Positions 19,777-30,818 of a stretch of DNA of 56,948 bases are shown here, one piece after another (position 1 is the stretch's first letter; every line of letters starts with the position of its first letter). Source of the DNA: Auraticoccus cholistanensis. GTDB lineage: Bacteria > Actinomycetota > Actinomycetes > Propionibacteriales > Propionibacteriaceae. The DNA lies in assembly GCF_009742705.1 (NCBI RefSeq), contig NZ_WPCU01000005.1, positions 87,354 through 144,301 of the forward strand. The letters run 5' to 3'. The notes beneath the pieces were generated by a model. That model did no database searches. It was given only the letters and a program-made list of their open reading frames with translations, and was not told the DNA's origin. Both the position numbers and the translations under genes were made by a program.

Positions 19777-19834
19777 CAGTTCTCCTTCGTCGGTGCTGCC
19801 GCCGCACCGGACGGCACGGCAGCGGTCCAGCTGG

Positions 19835-20632
19835 TCAGTGGGTGAGGATCTTGCCCAGGAAGTCCTTGGCCCGCGCGCTCTGCGGGTTGCTGAAGAACTG
19901 CTCGGGCTCGGCGGACTCCACGATCTGGCCGTCGGACATGAAGACCACCCGGTTGGCGGCGCGGCGGGCGAAGCCCATCTCGTGGGTGACCACGATCATC
20001 GTCATGCCGTCGCGGGCGAGGTCGGTCATCACGTCGAGGACCTCGTTGATCATCTCGGGGTCCAGCGCCGAGGTCGGCTCGTCGAACAGCATCACCTTGG
20101 GCTCCATGGCCAGCGCCCGGGCGATCGCCACCCGCTGCTGCTGACCGCCGGAGAGCTGGGCCGGGTACTTCTCGGCCTGGTGGGCCACGCCCACCCGTTC
20201 CAGCAGCTCCATGGCCCGCTGCCGGGCCTCGGCCGGGCGCTGCCTGCGGACCTTGGTCGGCCCGAGCGTGACGTTCTCGAGGATCGTCTTGTGGGCGAAC
20301 AGGTTGAACGACTGGAACACCATGCCGACGTCGGCGCGCAGCTGGGCCAGCGCCTTGCCCTCCTCGGGCAGCGCCTGGCCGTCGATCTCGATCGACCCGG
20401 ACTCGAAGGTCTCCAGCCGGTTGATGGTGCGGCACAGCGTGGACTTGCCCGAGCCCGACGGCCCGATCACCACGACCACCTCGCCGCGGTGGACCGTGAG
20501 GTCGATGTCGCGCAGCACGTGCAGCGCCCCGAAGTGCTTGTTGACGCCCTTGAGCACGACCAGCGGGTCGTCCCGCACCGCGCCGCGCCCGGGCGCGGGC
20601 TCAGCCGCCTGACTGCCGTTGGAAGCGCTCAT
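19835..20632 (-). CDS. gluA: Glutamate-type ABC transporter ATP-binding protein (GluA-like)
   Basis: A 265-residue ABC ATPase of the polar amino-acid group. Walker [10 protein letters not shown] is at 57-65, Q-loop [11 protein letters not shown], signature LSGGQQQR, Walker [13 protein letters not shown] and switch His in VTHEMGF. It is the first gene of the four-gene importer on the minus strand. The ATG at 20632 lies 7 nt after a -10-like TAGTCT (minus strand, 20640-20645), so the operon transcript may be leaderless. The roughly 20-residue N-terminal extension before the ATPase core is Ala/Gly/Pro-rich. Confidence 0.94.
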   Translation of the reverse strand: MSASNGSQAAEPAPGRGAVRDDPLVVLKGVNKHFGALHVLRDIDLTVHRGEVVVVIGPSGSGKSTLCRTINRLETFESGSIEIDGQALPEEGKALAQLRADVGMVFQSFNLFAHKTILENVTLGPTKVRRQRPAEARQRAMELLERVGVAHQAEKYPAQLSGGQQQRVAIARALAMEPKVMLFDEPTSALDPEMINEVLDVMTDLARDGMTMIVVTHEMGFARRAANRVVFMSDGQIVESAEPEQFFSNPQSARAKDFLGKILTH

Positions 20633-20718
20633 GCGTCGGAGACTATCGGCGTCACGGACGCCCGGCCCGCAGCCGACGGTTGAGATTCGGTTACGTTTCC
20701 GCCCGACGGCGGCCCGGC

Positions 20719-21627
20719 TCAGCGGCCGGTGATGCCCCAGGTGCCGGTGAAGACGTCCCCCGGAGCCAGCACCAGCCGCCCCTCGGAGGTGGGGCCGTCG
20801 TTGAAGGCGTCGGGACCGCAGGTCATGGGCTCCACCGCCAGGGCGATGTCGCGCCGCTTCTCGCCGGTGAACAGCTGGGCCCAGCCGAACTCCGGGCCCG
20901 CCCACATCACGGCCTCCCGCTCCCCGCGGCGCAGCACGATGCGCCACCGCCCGTCGTCGTCGCGGTGCAGGTCGGTGAAGGCGGTGTCGAGCACCCGCTG
21001 CCCCAGCTGGGCACCGTCGCGCAGGTCCTCCGGCCGTCCGTCCACCGCCGAGAGCCGCACCGGCAGCAGCCGCTCGTCGACCTCCAGGTAGGTGTCGGCC
21101 GGCAGCAGCACCGACACGTCGTCCACGGTGTCCTCCCCGACGGTCAGGTAGGGGTGGGCGGCGTAGCCGAAGGGGATGTCGCGGGGGCCGGTGTTGGTGG
21201 CGGTGACCTCCACCGTCAGCCCGTCGGCGTCCAGCCGGTGGGTGATGGTGGCCTCGACCGTGCCGGGCCAGCCCAGCTGCGGGTGCACCACGATCCGCTG
21301 GGTCAGGTGCGACTCGCCGTGCTCGACCGTCCGCCACGGCTGCCAGTTGGCCAGCCCGTGGATGGCGTTGTGGCGGTGCGGCTCGGTCAGCGCCAGCTGG
21401 TGGGTGACGCCGTCGAACTCGTAGCGGCCGTCGCGGATGCGGTTGGGCCAGGGCAGCAGCTGCTGGCCGCGGCAGCCCACCACCCGGTCCTCGGGGGCGA
21501 AGCCGGCCACGACGTCGCGGCCGCCCCGCTGCAGCACCCGCAGCGCGGCGCCGACCTCGGTCACCACCGCCCGCCACTCGCCGGAGGAGATCTCGTGCTG
21601 GACACCGGTGGGCAGGCTCGCGCTCAT
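20719..21627 (-). CDS. Aldose 1-epimerase family protein
   Basis: A 302-residue galactose mutarotase-like protein that would interconvert alpha and beta anomers of aldoses. Family landmarks are [27 protein letters not shown] with the catalytic-type His, [11 protein letters not shown], and the C-terminal [14 protein letters not shown] with the conserved acid. Length is normal. TAGGGT on the minus strand at 21634-21639 lies 6 nt before the ATG, so the message is probably leaderless. The specific sugar is unknown. It points away from miaB. Confidence 0.9.
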   Translation of the reverse strand: MSASLPTGVQHEISSGEWRAVVTEVGAALRVLQRGGRDVVAGFAPEDRVVGCRGQQLLPWPNRIRDGRYEFDGVTHQLALTEPHRHNAIHGLANWQPWRTVEHGESHLTQRIVVHPQLGWPGTVEATITHRLDADGLTVEVTATNTGPRDIPFGYAAHPYLTVGEDTVDDVSVLLPADTYLEVDERLLPVRLSAVDGRPEDLRDGAQLGQRVLDTAFTDLHRDDDGRWRIVLRRGEREAVMWAGPEFGWAQLFTGEKRRDIALAVEPMTCGPDAFNDGPTSEGRLVLAPGDVFTGTWGITGR

Positions 21628-21691
21628 GGCGGCACCCTAGCGTCGCCGGCGACTCGGCTGACAGGCCCCGACCACCTACAGTGGAGCCGCC

Positions 21692-23206
21692 ATGACCAAC
21701 ATCCTCTCCGAGCCCGCGGCCGCGCGGCGCAGCTACCAGGTGCGCACCTACGGCTGCCAGATGAACGTGCACGACTCCGAGCGGATCTCCGGTCTGCTGG
21801 AGGAGGCCGGCTACGCCCGCGCCGAGGAGGGCACCGAGCCCGACGTGGTGGTGTTCAACACCTGCGCCGTGCGCGAGAACGCCGACAACCGGCTCTACGG
21901 CAACCTCGGCCACCTGCTGCCGGTGAAGCAGTCCCACCCCGGCATGCAGATCGCCGTCGGCGGCTGCCTGGCCCAGAAGGACCGCAGCACCATCACCGAC
22001 AGGGCGCCCTGGGTGGACGTCGTCTTCGGCACCCACAACATCGGCTCGCTGCCGGTGCTGCTGGAGCGGGCCCGGGTGCAGCAGGAGGCCCAGGTCGAGG
22101 TGGTGGAGTCGCTGGAGCGGTTCCCCTCCACCCTGCCCACCCGCCGCGAGCAGGCCTACTCGGCCTGGGTCTCGATCAGCGTGGGCTGCAACAACACCTG
22201 CACCTTCTGCATCGTGCCCGCGCTGCGCGGCAAGGAGACCGACCGGCGACCCGGCGACGTGCTCGCCGAGATCCGCGCGCTGGTCGACGAGGGCGTGCAG
22301 GAGGTCACCCTGCTCGGCCAGAACGTCAACGCCTACGGCGTGGAGTTCGGCGACCGGCAGGCCTTCGCCAAGCTGCTGCGGGCCTGCGGCGAGGTGGACG
22401 GCCTGGAGCGGGTCCGCTTCACCTCACCGCACCCGCGCGACTTCACCGACGACGTCGTCGCCGCGATGGCCGAGACGCCCAACGTGATGCCGCAGCTGCA
22501 CATGCCGCTGCAGTCCGGCTCTGACCGGGTGCTGCGTGCGATGCGGCGCTCCTACCGCAGCGACCGCTACCTGGCCATCCTGCAGCGGGTGCGCGAGGCG
22601 ATGCCGCACGCCGCGATCACCACCGACATCATCGTCGGCTTCCCGGGCGAGACCGAGGACGACTTCGCCGCCACCCTGGAGGTGGTGGAGCAGGCCCGGT
22701 TCGCCGGCGCCTTCACCTTCCAGTACTCGATCCGCCCGGGGACGCCTGCCGCCACCATGCCCGACCAGGTGCCGAAGGCCGTCGTGCAGGAGCGCTACGA
22801 GCGGCTGGTGGCCCGGGTCAACGAGATCGCCTACGAGGAGAACCAGGCCCAGGTCGGGCGCACCGTCGAGGTGATGTTCGCCGCGGGGGAGGGCCGCAAG
22901 GACGAGGCCACCCAGCGGATCACCGGACGGGCCCGGGACAACCGGCTGGTGCACGTCAGGACGCCGGAGGACCCGGCGCAGCGCCCCCGCCCGGGCGACC
23001 TCGCCGAGGTCGTCATCACCCGCGGCGCCCCCCACCACCTCGTCGCCGACGGCGAGCTGACCCGGCTGCGCCGCACCCGTGGCGGGGACGCCTGGGAGTC
23101 CTGGCAGACCGAGGGCCCGCCGGCGCCCCGGGCGGTCGTCCTCGGGATGCCCCAGCTCGGGGTGCCCGAGCCGCTGCCGCAGACGAGCGGCTGCACCCGC
23201 TCCTGA
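21692..23206 (+). CDS. miaB: tRNA-2-methylthio-N6-dimethylallyladenosine synthase MiaB
   Basis: A 504-residue radical-SAM methylthiotransferase acting on A37 of tRNAs already prenylated by MiaA. Auxiliary cluster Cys are in [22 protein letters not shown] and GGCLAQKD. The radical-SAM CxxxCxxC is in [19 protein letters not shown] near residue 166. The TRAM domain is C-terminal, followed by about 50 extra Pro/Arg-rich residues. TACAGT at 21677-21682 is 9 nt before the ATG. miaA is downstream beyond two other genes. Confidence 0.96.
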   Translation: MTNILSEPAAARRSYQVRTYGCQMNVHDSERISGLLEEAGYARAEEGTEPDVVVFNTCAVRENADNRLYGNLGHLLPVKQSHPGMQIAVGGCLAQKDRSTITDRAPWVDVVFGTHNIGSLPVLLERARVQQEAQVEVVESLERFPSTLPTRREQAYSAWVSISVGCNNTCTFCIVPALRGKETDRRPGDVLAEIRALVDEGVQEVTLLGQNVNAYGVEFGDRQAFAKLLRACGEVDGLERVRFTSPHPRDFTDDVVAAMAETPNVMPQLHMPLQSGSDRVLRAMRRSYRSDRYLAILQRVREAMPHAAITTDIIVGFPGETEDDFAATLEVVEQARFAGAFTFQYSIRPGTPAATMPDQVPKAVVQERYERLVARVNEIAYEENQAQVGRTVEVMFAAGEGRKDEATQRITGRARDNRLVHVRTPEDPAQRPRPGDLAEVVITRGAPHHLVADGELTRLRRTRGGDAWESWQTEGPPAPRAVVLGMPQLGVPEPLPQTSGCTRS

Positions 23207-23245
23207 ACCCCGGGCGGTGACCGGTCCGTCCGGCACACTGCCGCC

Positions 23246-24754
23246 ATGGCGGTCGACGACTGGTCCTGGTTCTTCGCGTCCGAGCACGGCCGCGACCGGA
23301 TGCTGCGTGAGGAGCTCGAGTCCACCAGTGCCGCCGCGCAGGCCGCCCGGGCGCAGGCCTGGCGGCTCCGCAGCCAGCTGGCGCAGGTGCAGGGCAGCAT
23401 GGAGAAGCGGCTCACCGCGCTCTCGCGCGCCTTCGACGCCTACGTCGAGCTGGGGCACGTCCGCGAGCGGCTGATGGACTTCGGCGACACACGGCTGGTC
23501 CGCCGGGACGCGGCGAGGGCGGTGGAGGCGCTCGCCGCCGGCCACGTCCCCTCCCCGCTCGACCCGGCCGACTACGAGTCCGGCTACTGGCTGCTGGACG
23601 CCGTCAACGCGGTGGTCGCGGTGGCGGCCGGCCGCCGCGACCCCGAGCTCGAGGAGCGTGTCGTGCGCGGCGGACGGAGCGGGGCGCTGTTCCTGGTCGG
23701 CTGCGCCACCGCGCTGGGGCACGGGGCGCAGGTGGTCGACCGGCTGCCGGCGACGACGACCGTCGACGAGGCCTTCGACCCCGCCTCGCGGGTGCTGGCC
23801 GACGCCGCCGCCGCCGGGCTGCTGGGGCCGGCCGGGCTGGCCACGCTCGACCCGGTGGTGACCGCCGCCCTGGCGCGCGACGCCGATGGCTGGACGCAGT
23901 GGCTCCACGACGCCAGCGGCACCGACGCGGTCGACGCCCAGCTGGTGTGGCTGGAGGACCACCTGGCCGCGGACCCGGGTCCCGACGCTCCGGCCCCGCA
24001 GGACGCCGCACGCGTGGACGAGATCACCGGCCGGCTCCGTGCGCTGACCAGCTCGCTGGTGGCCGAGGGCAGCGACGAGGAGCGGGAGCTGCTCGCCCGC
24101 GCCGCCAGCCTGCGCCACCGCATCCAGCACCCCGAGGAGGAGGAGACCGCGGCCCCGGCCGAGGACGGCGACCGGGTGCTGGTGCGGGACTGGGTGCTGG
24201 AGCTGGCCCGGCAGCCGGCCTCGGCCGCCGGTCGCCAGGCCCGGGAGTGGCTGCGTGCCCCGCTGGCCGCGCTCGTCGAGCGCATCCCCGCCTCGCCGCC
24301 GCGGCCGGAGCGGACGGCGTCGGTCGTGGTCGACGGCTGGCGGATCCAGGCGGGCGAGCAGGGCGTGGACACCGAGGTGGTGCGCCGGTCCCGGGCGACG
24401 GTCCGCGACGCCGAGCTGGTCCGGCCTGCCTCGGTCACCGGCTGCTGGGTGGCCGGCGGGCTGGCGTCCCTGGTCGGGGTGCTCGTGCTGGTCGACGCGG
24501 TCGGAGCCGGCACGGCCCTGCTGGTGGCGGGACTGGTGCTCCTCGCGCTGGGCTTCCTGCTGCGTGAGCGGGCCCGCGCCGCGCACGCCCGCGAGCAGCA
24601 GCGTCAGCTGGCCGCGCTGGAGGACGCGGTCCGCGCCGCGGAGCAGGAGGCGTCGCGGCTGCGGGAGGAAGGTGCCCGCGCCGACGCCGAGCACAGGGCC
24701 AGGCGGGAGCGGCTGCTGGACCGGCTGGCCCAGCCGGTGGGCGTCACCGGCTGA
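23246..24754 (+). CDS. Conserved-position coiled-coil membrane protein, unknown function
   Basis: A 502-residue protein I do not recognise. Residues about 20-60 look coiled-coil (REELESTSAAAQAARAQAWR onward). A long acidic helical middle follows, with an EEEET patch. Two adjacent hydrophobic helices are near 395-435 (GCWVAGGLASLVGVLVLVDA and GTALLVAGLVLLALGFLL). A strongly charged C-terminal coiled coil of about 60 residues follows. No signal peptide is seen, so both ends are probably cytoplasmic. It lies between miaB and miaA on the same strand. CACACT at 23234-23239 is 6 nt before the ATG. Confidence 0.85.
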   Translation: MAVDDWSWFFASEHGRDRMLREELESTSAAAQAARAQAWRLRSQLAQVQGSMEKRLTALSRAFDAYVELGHVRERLMDFGDTRLVRRDAARAVEALAAGHVPSPLDPADYESGYWLLDAVNAVVAVAAGRRDPELEERVVRGGRSGALFLVGCATALGHGAQVVDRLPATTTVDEAFDPASRVLADAAAAGLLGPAGLATLDPVVTAALARDADGWTQWLHDASGTDAVDAQLVWLEDHLAADPGPDAPAPQDAARVDEITGRLRALTSSLVAEGSDEERELLARAASLRHRIQHPEEEETAAPAEDGDRVLVRDWVLELARQPASAAGRQAREWLRAPLAALVERIPASPPRPERTASVVVDGWRIQAGEQGVDTEVVRRSRATVRDAELVRPASVTGCWVAGGLASLVGVLVLVDAVGAGTALLVAGLVLLALGFLLRERARAAHAREQQRQLAALEDAVRAAEQEASRLREEGARADAEHRARRERLLDRLAQPVGVTG

Positions 24755-24797
24755 CGTCCACGACGGGGCGCCCGTCGCGGCCGCCCCGGCGGTGGTC

Positions 24798-25010
24798 TCA
24801 GGCCGGCGGGGCCGGCGGCGGCGGGGTCGTCCCGCCACGGCGCTCGTTGCGCTCGATCAGCCTGTCCACCGCGGCCTGGCCCTTGTCGACCTTGTCGGCG
24901 TGCCGGCCGCCGGTGCGCTGGTCCACGACGTCGCCCACCTTGTCCACGCCGGAGCGGAGCTTGTCGGAGTGCTGGGCGGCCAGGTCCTTGGCCTTGTCGA
25001 AGATCCCCAT
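24798..25010 (-). CDS. MT0933-like antitoxin family protein
   Basis: A 70-residue protein, MGIFDKAKDLAAQHSDKLRS then VGDVVDQRTGGRHADKVDKGQ, matching the small actinobacterial family named for the M. tuberculosis MT0933 antitoxin. It ends in a Pro-rich tail. No toxin gene is adjacent, so an antitoxin role here is not supported by context; many members occur alone. GGGAGG lies about 10 nt upstream of the ATG at 25010. It is antisense-oriented within the miaB-miaA stretch. Confidence 0.82.
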   Translation of the reverse strand: MGIFDKAKDLAAQHSDKLRSGVDKVGDVVDQRTGGRHADKVDKGQAAVDRLIERNERRGGTTPPPPAPPA

Positions 25011-25118
25011 GGCGGTCGTCCTCCCTGTTCGTGCCGGACCGGGCCGGTGGGCCCGGCGTCGATGGCTCGACACCTCCGAGTCTGACAGGATCGCCCAACG
25101 AGCACGGGGAGGGCGGGA

Positions 25119-26069
25119 GTGGAGAGCGTGGACGGCGGGGTGCCGGAGCCCCCTGTGCTGAGCCTGATCGGACCCACCGCCTCGGGCAAGACGGCGCTCT
25201 CCGTCGCCGTGGCCGAGGCCCTGCGCGCGGCGGGCCGCCCGGCCGAGGTGGTCAACACCGACTCGATGCTCGTCTACCGCGGCATGGACATCGGCACGGC
25301 CAAGCCCACCGTCGCCGAACGGCGTGGCATTTCGCACCACCTGCTGGACGTGCTGGAGGTCACCGAGACCGCCAGCGTGGCCGACTTCCAGACCATGGCA
25401 CGCGCGGCGGTGGCCGGGTGCCGGGCCCGCGGGGTGCTGCCCGTGCTGGTCGGCGGCTCCTCGCTCTACGTTCGGGCGGTGCTCGACGAGATGGACTTCC
25501 CCGGCACCGACCCCGAGCTGCGGGCCCGGCTGGAGGCCGAGCTGGCCGAACGGGGGCTGCCGGTCCTGCGGGAGCGGCTGACCCGGCTGGCGCCGGAGGC
25601 CGCGGCCCGGATCGAGCCCGGCAACGCCCGCCGCGTGGTGCGGGCCCTGGAGGTGGTGGAGCTGACCGGGGGCTTCACCGCCGAGCTGCCCGAGCCGCGC
25701 TACCACCTCAGCGGGGTGGTGCAGGTCGGGCTCACCCTCGACCGGGGCCTGATGGACGAGCGGATCCGGCTCCGGGTGGAGCGGATGTGGGCCGACGGGC
25801 TGGTCGACGAGGTCCGCCGGCTGGAGGCGCGGGGGCTGCGCCGGGGCCGGACCGCCTCCCGCGCCCTCGGCTACCGGCAGGTGCTGCAGCAGCTGGCGGG
25901 GGAGCTCACCGAGGCCGAGGCGAGGGAGCAGACCGTCACCGGCACCAGGCGCTTCGCCCGCAAGCAGCTCGGCTGGTTCCGCCGGGACCCGCGGATCCGC
26001 TGGCTCGAGGCCACCACGCCACCCGAGCGGCTCGTCGGCGAGGTGCTGGACCTGCTGCCGCCGAGCTGA
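25119..26069 (+). CDS. miaA: tRNA dimethylallyltransferase MiaA
   Basis: A 316-residue enzyme that transfers the dimethylallyl group to N6 of A37 in tRNAs reading UNN codons, preparing the MiaB substrate. Walker A GPTASGKT is at 18-25, then VVNTDSMLVYRGMDIGTAKP, GGSSLYVRAVLDEMDFPGTD and the C-terminal TRRFARKQLGWFRRD. The start is a GTG at 25119 with a G-rich ribosome site; the protein begins right at its first conserved strand after eleven residues. dapF follows after 37 bp. Confidence 0.95.
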   Translation: MESVDGGVPEPPVLSLIGPTASGKTALSVAVAEALRAAGRPAEVVNTDSMLVYRGMDIGTAKPTVAERRGISHHLLDVLEVTETASVADFQTMARAAVAGCRARGVLPVLVGGSSLYVRAVLDEMDFPGTDPELRARLEAELAERGLPVLRERLTRLAPEAAARIEPGNARRVVRALEVVELTGGFTAELPEPRYHLSGVVQVGLTLDRGLMDERIRLRVERMWADGLVDEVRRLEARGLRRGRTASRALGYRQVLQQLAGELTEAEAREQTVTGTRRFARKQLGWFRRDPRIRWLEATTPPERLVGEVLDLLPPS

Positions 26070-26106
26070 GTTGGCCGGTGCCGGTCCGGCCGGGAGAATG
26101 GGCCCC

Positions 26107-26952
26107 ATGCGCAGCTGGTCGTTCGCCAAGGGGCACGGGACGCAGAACGACTTCGTGCTGCTGGTCGATCCCGACGGCAGCCTCGACCTCGGCGCGGACG
26201 AGGTCCGCTGGCTCTGCGACCGGCGTGCCGGCGTGGGCGGCGACGGCGTGCTCCGGGCCGTGCGTGCGGCGGCCGTCGACGACTGGCAGGGCGACGGTGC
26301 GCTGTGGTTCATGGACTACCGCAACGCCGACGGCTCGGTGGCCGAGATGTGCGGCAACGGCGTCCGGGTGTTCGCCCACCACCTGCTGGCCGAGGGACTG
26401 CTCAGCGGCCGGCGCTTCGACATCGCCACCCGTGCCGGGGTGCGCCCGGTGGAGGTGCTCGACGGCGCGCGGTACCGGGTCGAGATGGGTCCGGTCCGGG
26501 TGGAGCCGGGGGCGGTCACGGTCACCGCGGCCACCGGCGAGGGGGAGCGGTCGTGGCCGGCCACCGCCGTCGACGTGGGCAACCCGCACGCCGTGGTGCT
26601 GCTGGGCCCCGCCGACCCGCAGCTCGCCTCGCTGGAGCTGCACGTCGCGCCCCGCTGGCGGCCGGCGGACGTCTTCCCCGAGGGCGTCAACGTCGAGTTC
26701 GTCCGCTCGGTGGGCGAGCGGCACCTGCAGATGCGGGTGCACGAGCGCGGCTCGGGCGAGACCCGCTCGTGCGGCACCGGCACCGTGGCCGCGGTCGCCG
26801 CCTCCGCGCGGTCGGTCGGCGCGGCCGTCGGGACGTGGCGGGTCGACGTCCCCGGCGGCACGGTAGAGGTGGAGCTCGCCGAGGGCACCAGCTACCTCAC
26901 CGGGCCCGCCGAGGTGGTCGCCCACGGCCAGGTGCTGCTGCCCACCGGCTGA
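26107..26952 (+). CDS. dapF: Diaminopimelate epimerase
   Basis: A 281-residue enzyme converting LL- to meso-diaminopimelate for lysine and peptidoglycan synthesis. Both catalytic Cys are present: C82 in MCGNGVRVFAHH and C222 in RSCGTGTVAAVAA. KGHGTQNDFVLLVD opens the protein. The ATG at 26107 is used rather than an in-frame upstream codon because homology starts there and GAGAAT at 26094-26099 is 7 nt upstream as a -10. Confidence 0.96.
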   Translation: MRSWSFAKGHGTQNDFVLLVDPDGSLDLGADEVRWLCDRRAGVGGDGVLRAVRAAAVDDWQGDGALWFMDYRNADGSVAEMCGNGVRVFAHHLLAEGLLSGRRFDIATRAGVRPVEVLDGARYRVEMGPVRVEPGAVTVTAATGEGERSWPATAVDVGNPHAVVLLGPADPQLASLELHVAPRWRPADVFPEGVNVEFVRSVGERHLQMRVHERGSGETRSCGTGTVAAVAASARSVGAAVGTWRVDVPGGTVEVELAEGTSYLTGPAEVVAHGQVLLPTG

Positions 26953-27087
26953 GCCCGCGCCCGACCGGTCCGCGGGCCGGTGTGCCCCGGGTGTCGGTGG
27001 GTAACGTCCTCGGATCGAGAGGACCACGCACGGGCCGCCGGAACCACGTCGCGCCGGCCGGGGCGGGCGTGAGACGCTGGGAGGAAC

Positions 27088-28623
<1,536 letters not shown>

Positions 28624-28663
28624 GCCGAGCCGCTGGTCACCGCACGGTGACCAGCAGCTCGGC
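28624..28663. terminator. Bidirectional hairpin between hflX and the methyltransferase
   Basis: GCCGAGC/GCTCGGC outer arms and GCTGGTCACC/GGTGACCAGC inner arms form an 18-pair stem broken by one mismatch, with the tetraloop GCAC. It begins one base after the hflX stop and contains the end of the convergent methyltransferase gene. Confidence 0.8.
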
Positions 28664-29434
28664 GTGCAGCAGCGAGAACCAGCCGTCGGGCTGCTCGGCC
28701 CAGCGCCGCCAGCCGTCGGAGATCCGCTGCAGGTGCTGGCGGGTGGTGTGCTGCTCGACCACCGCCTGCTCGGCCATCGCGGAGTCGACGATGCGGTCGG
28801 CCCACATGCCGCCCCACCACCGGCGCTGCTCCGGCCCGGCGTAGCACCAGGTGCTCGAGGTGGCCTCCACCTCGGTCAGGCCGGCCTGCCGGGCCCAGCT
28901 GAGCAGTCGACGCCCGGCGTCCGGCTCGCCGCCGTTGCGGCGGGCGATCTGCTGGTACAGCGACATCCAGTCGTCCAGCTCGGGGGTGGGCGGCCACCAG
29001 GTGAAGGCGGAGTAGTCGGAGTCGCGGACGGCCACCAGTCCGCCCGGGCGGGTCACCCGCGCCATCTCCCGCAGCGCCTGCACCGGGTCCGCGACGTGCT
29101 GCAGGACCTGGTGGGCGTGCACCACGTCGAAGGAGTCGTCGGGCAGGTCGAGGGCCTGGACGTCCCCCACCACCAGGTCCCCCTCCACGCCACGTGCCTC
29201 GAGCCCCGCCCGGGTGTGGGCCAGCGCCGCCTCGTCGGCCTCCAGCGCGGTCACCCGGCCGGGGGCCACCAGCTCGACGAGGTCGGCGGTGATCGTCCCG
29301 GGCCCGGCGCCGACGTCGAGCAGCCGGTCGCCCGGACGCAGCCGGGGGAGCAGGTAGGCGGCGGAGTTCTCGGCGGTGCGGGACGCGTGCGAGCGCAGCA
29401 CGCTCTCGGCGTGTCCGTGGGTGTAGCGGGTCAT
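28637..29434 (-). CDS. Class I SAM-dependent methyltransferase
   Basis: A 265-residue cytoplasmic protein with a Rossmann-type methyltransferase core: motif I LLDVGAGPGTITADL, then VTALEADEAAL, DVQALDLPDDSFDVVHAHQVLQHV and RVTRPGGLVAVRDSD. The C-terminal third is Trp/Arg-rich and would shape the acceptor site. It resembles UbiE/Methyltransf_11 proteins; the substrate is unknown. TACCGT (minus strand, 29441-29446) lies 6 nt before the ATG, suggesting leaderless transcription. Confidence 0.88.
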   Translation of the reverse strand: MTRYTHGHAESVLRSHASRTAENSAAYLLPRLRPGDRLLDVGAGPGTITADLVELVAPGRVTALEADEAALAHTRAGLEARGVEGDLVVGDVQALDLPDDSFDVVHAHQVLQHVADPVQALREMARVTRPGGLVAVRDSDYSAFTWWPPTPELDDWMSLYQQIARRNGGEPDAGRRLLSWARQAGLTEVEATSSTWCYAGPEQRRWWGGMWADRIVDSAMAEQAVVEQHTTRQHLQRISDGWRRWAEQPDGWFSLLHAELLVTVR

Positions 29435-29487
29435 GCTCGGACGGTAGCCGCCACGGCCGTCCCGTCCCAGCCGTCTCGCCCGCCGGT

Positions 29488-30816
29488 TCAGGCCACCGAG
29501 GCCACCGGGGGCGGGGGCAGCACGGGGCCGAAGAGGGCGTCGAAGACCGCGTGGCGGTCGAAGCCGAGCGCGTGGCTGCGGGCCCGGGCCCGGGCCGCGC
29601 GGCGCTGCTGCGGCGTCCAGTCGCACACCACCTCGTCCAGCGCGGCGCGCAGCGCCCGGGGGTCGGAGGCCGGCACCAGCACCGCGGTGTCGCCCACCGC
29701 CTCCGGGATGCCGCCGGTGGGGCAGGTGACCACCGGCCCGCCGCCGGCCAGCATCGACTCGACCAGGGCGATGCCGAAGGTCTCCACGAACTCCGGCTGC
29801 GGCCTGCTCGGCAGCACGAAGGCCGCGGAGCCCGCCATCAGCGCCGACTTCTCGTCGTCGTCGACGTCGGTCAGCACGTCGATCCGGTCCGCCAGCCCCG
29901 ACGCCTCGACCCAGCCGCGCAGCTCGGCCTCCTGCGGACCGCGGCCGGCCAGCACCAGCCGCACCCGCTCGCTCGCCCGGCTGCCGACGTAGGCGGCCAC
30001 CAGGTCGTCCAGCCCCTTGGCCGAGGCGAGCCGGGACAGGAACAGCACGTACCCGCCGGCCACGAGCCCACGGGCGCCCAGCACCTCGTCGGCCCGGTCG
30101 GCGTCCAGCTGCAGGTAGGCCGACGAGTCCACCGCCGGGTAGGACACCCGGACCCGCTCGGCCAGCTGCTCGGCGAACCGCGTCCCGGTGGCCGCGTCCA
30201 GCCGCGCCGCCTCGCCGACGACCAGCTCCTTGGTGTACTCCGACACGGCGACGCAGTGGTCGTTGTCCAGGTAGGTGGACAGCACCTGGATGGCGGCCCC
30301 GTAGCGGCCGGAGGCCACGCAGTCGCGGACGACGTTGGTGACGTCGGAGCCGACGGCCTCGGCGATGGTCACCAGCTCCGGGGCCGCGCCCAGCCGGCGG
30401 GCGGTCCGCGCCGCGTCGGTGACCGCCGTGGCGTGCGGGCTGAGGTACAGCGACATGGCGTGCGTCGGCACGCCGTCGGTGAACAGCTCCACCAGCCGTC
30501 CGGTGAGGCCGGCGAGGTGGCGCCCGTCGGGCACCCGGTAGTCGCCGACGGGCTCGGGACGCTCCACGGTGATGCCGGGGCTGTAGGGCTGGACGTGCTC
30601 CAGGGGCTTGAGCGGCAGCCCGCTCTCGACCAGCCGGTCGAGGGTCCAGGTCAGGATGCGGACGTCGGTGTAGCCGCGGGTGAGCGCCACCTCGGCCAGG
30701 CAGCGTGCCTCGCCGGAGTGGCCGCAGATCACCGGGTCGGCCCGGACGACGAGGACGAGACGCCGACGGGGGCCGTCGGTGGACTCCGCGGCTGCGGGGA
30801 CGGGAAGGGAGAGCAC
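29488..30816 (-). CDS. Glycosyltransferase family 4-like protein
   Basis: A 442-residue GT-B fold protein. The C-terminal half has YVLFLSRLASAKGLDDLVAAY, VRLVLAGRGPQEAEL, and the donor-site FVLPSRPQPEFVETFGIALVESML followed by GGIPEAVGDTAVLV, typical of GT4 enzymes. The N-terminal half (LVVRADPVICGHSGEARCLAE) is divergent, so the acceptor is unknown. GTG at 30816 is preferred, with GGAGG 5 nt upstream; a second GTG at 30822 overlaps the upstream TGA as GTGA. Tight coupling to the GH92 gene suggests a shared glycan role, perhaps mannose-containing. Confidence 0.86.
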   Translation of the reverse strand: MLSLPVPAAAESTDGPRRRLVLVVRADPVICGHSGEARCLAEVALTRGYTDVRILTWTLDRLVESGLPLKPLEHVQPYSPGITVERPEPVGDYRVPDGRHLAGLTGRLVELFTDGVPTHAMSLYLSPHATAVTDAARTARRLGAAPELVTIAEAVGSDVTNVVRDCVASGRYGAAIQVLSTYLDNDHCVAVSEYTKELVVGEAARLDAATGTRFAEQLAERVRVSYPAVDSSAYLQLDADRADEVLGARGLVAGGYVLFLSRLASAKGLDDLVAAYVGSRASERVRLVLAGRGPQEAELRGWVEASGLADRIDVLTDVDDDEKSALMAGSAAFVLPSRPQPEFVETFGIALVESMLAGGGPVVTCPTGGIPEAVGDTAVLVPASDPRALRAALDEVVCDWTPQQRRAARARARSHALGFDRHAVFDALFGPVLPPPPVASVA

Positions 30817-30818
30817 GG

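Noticed and set aside
24798-25010. Toxin-antitoxin pair
   Set aside because: The antitoxin-like protein is alone; no small toxin-like gene overlaps or adjoins it on the same strand.
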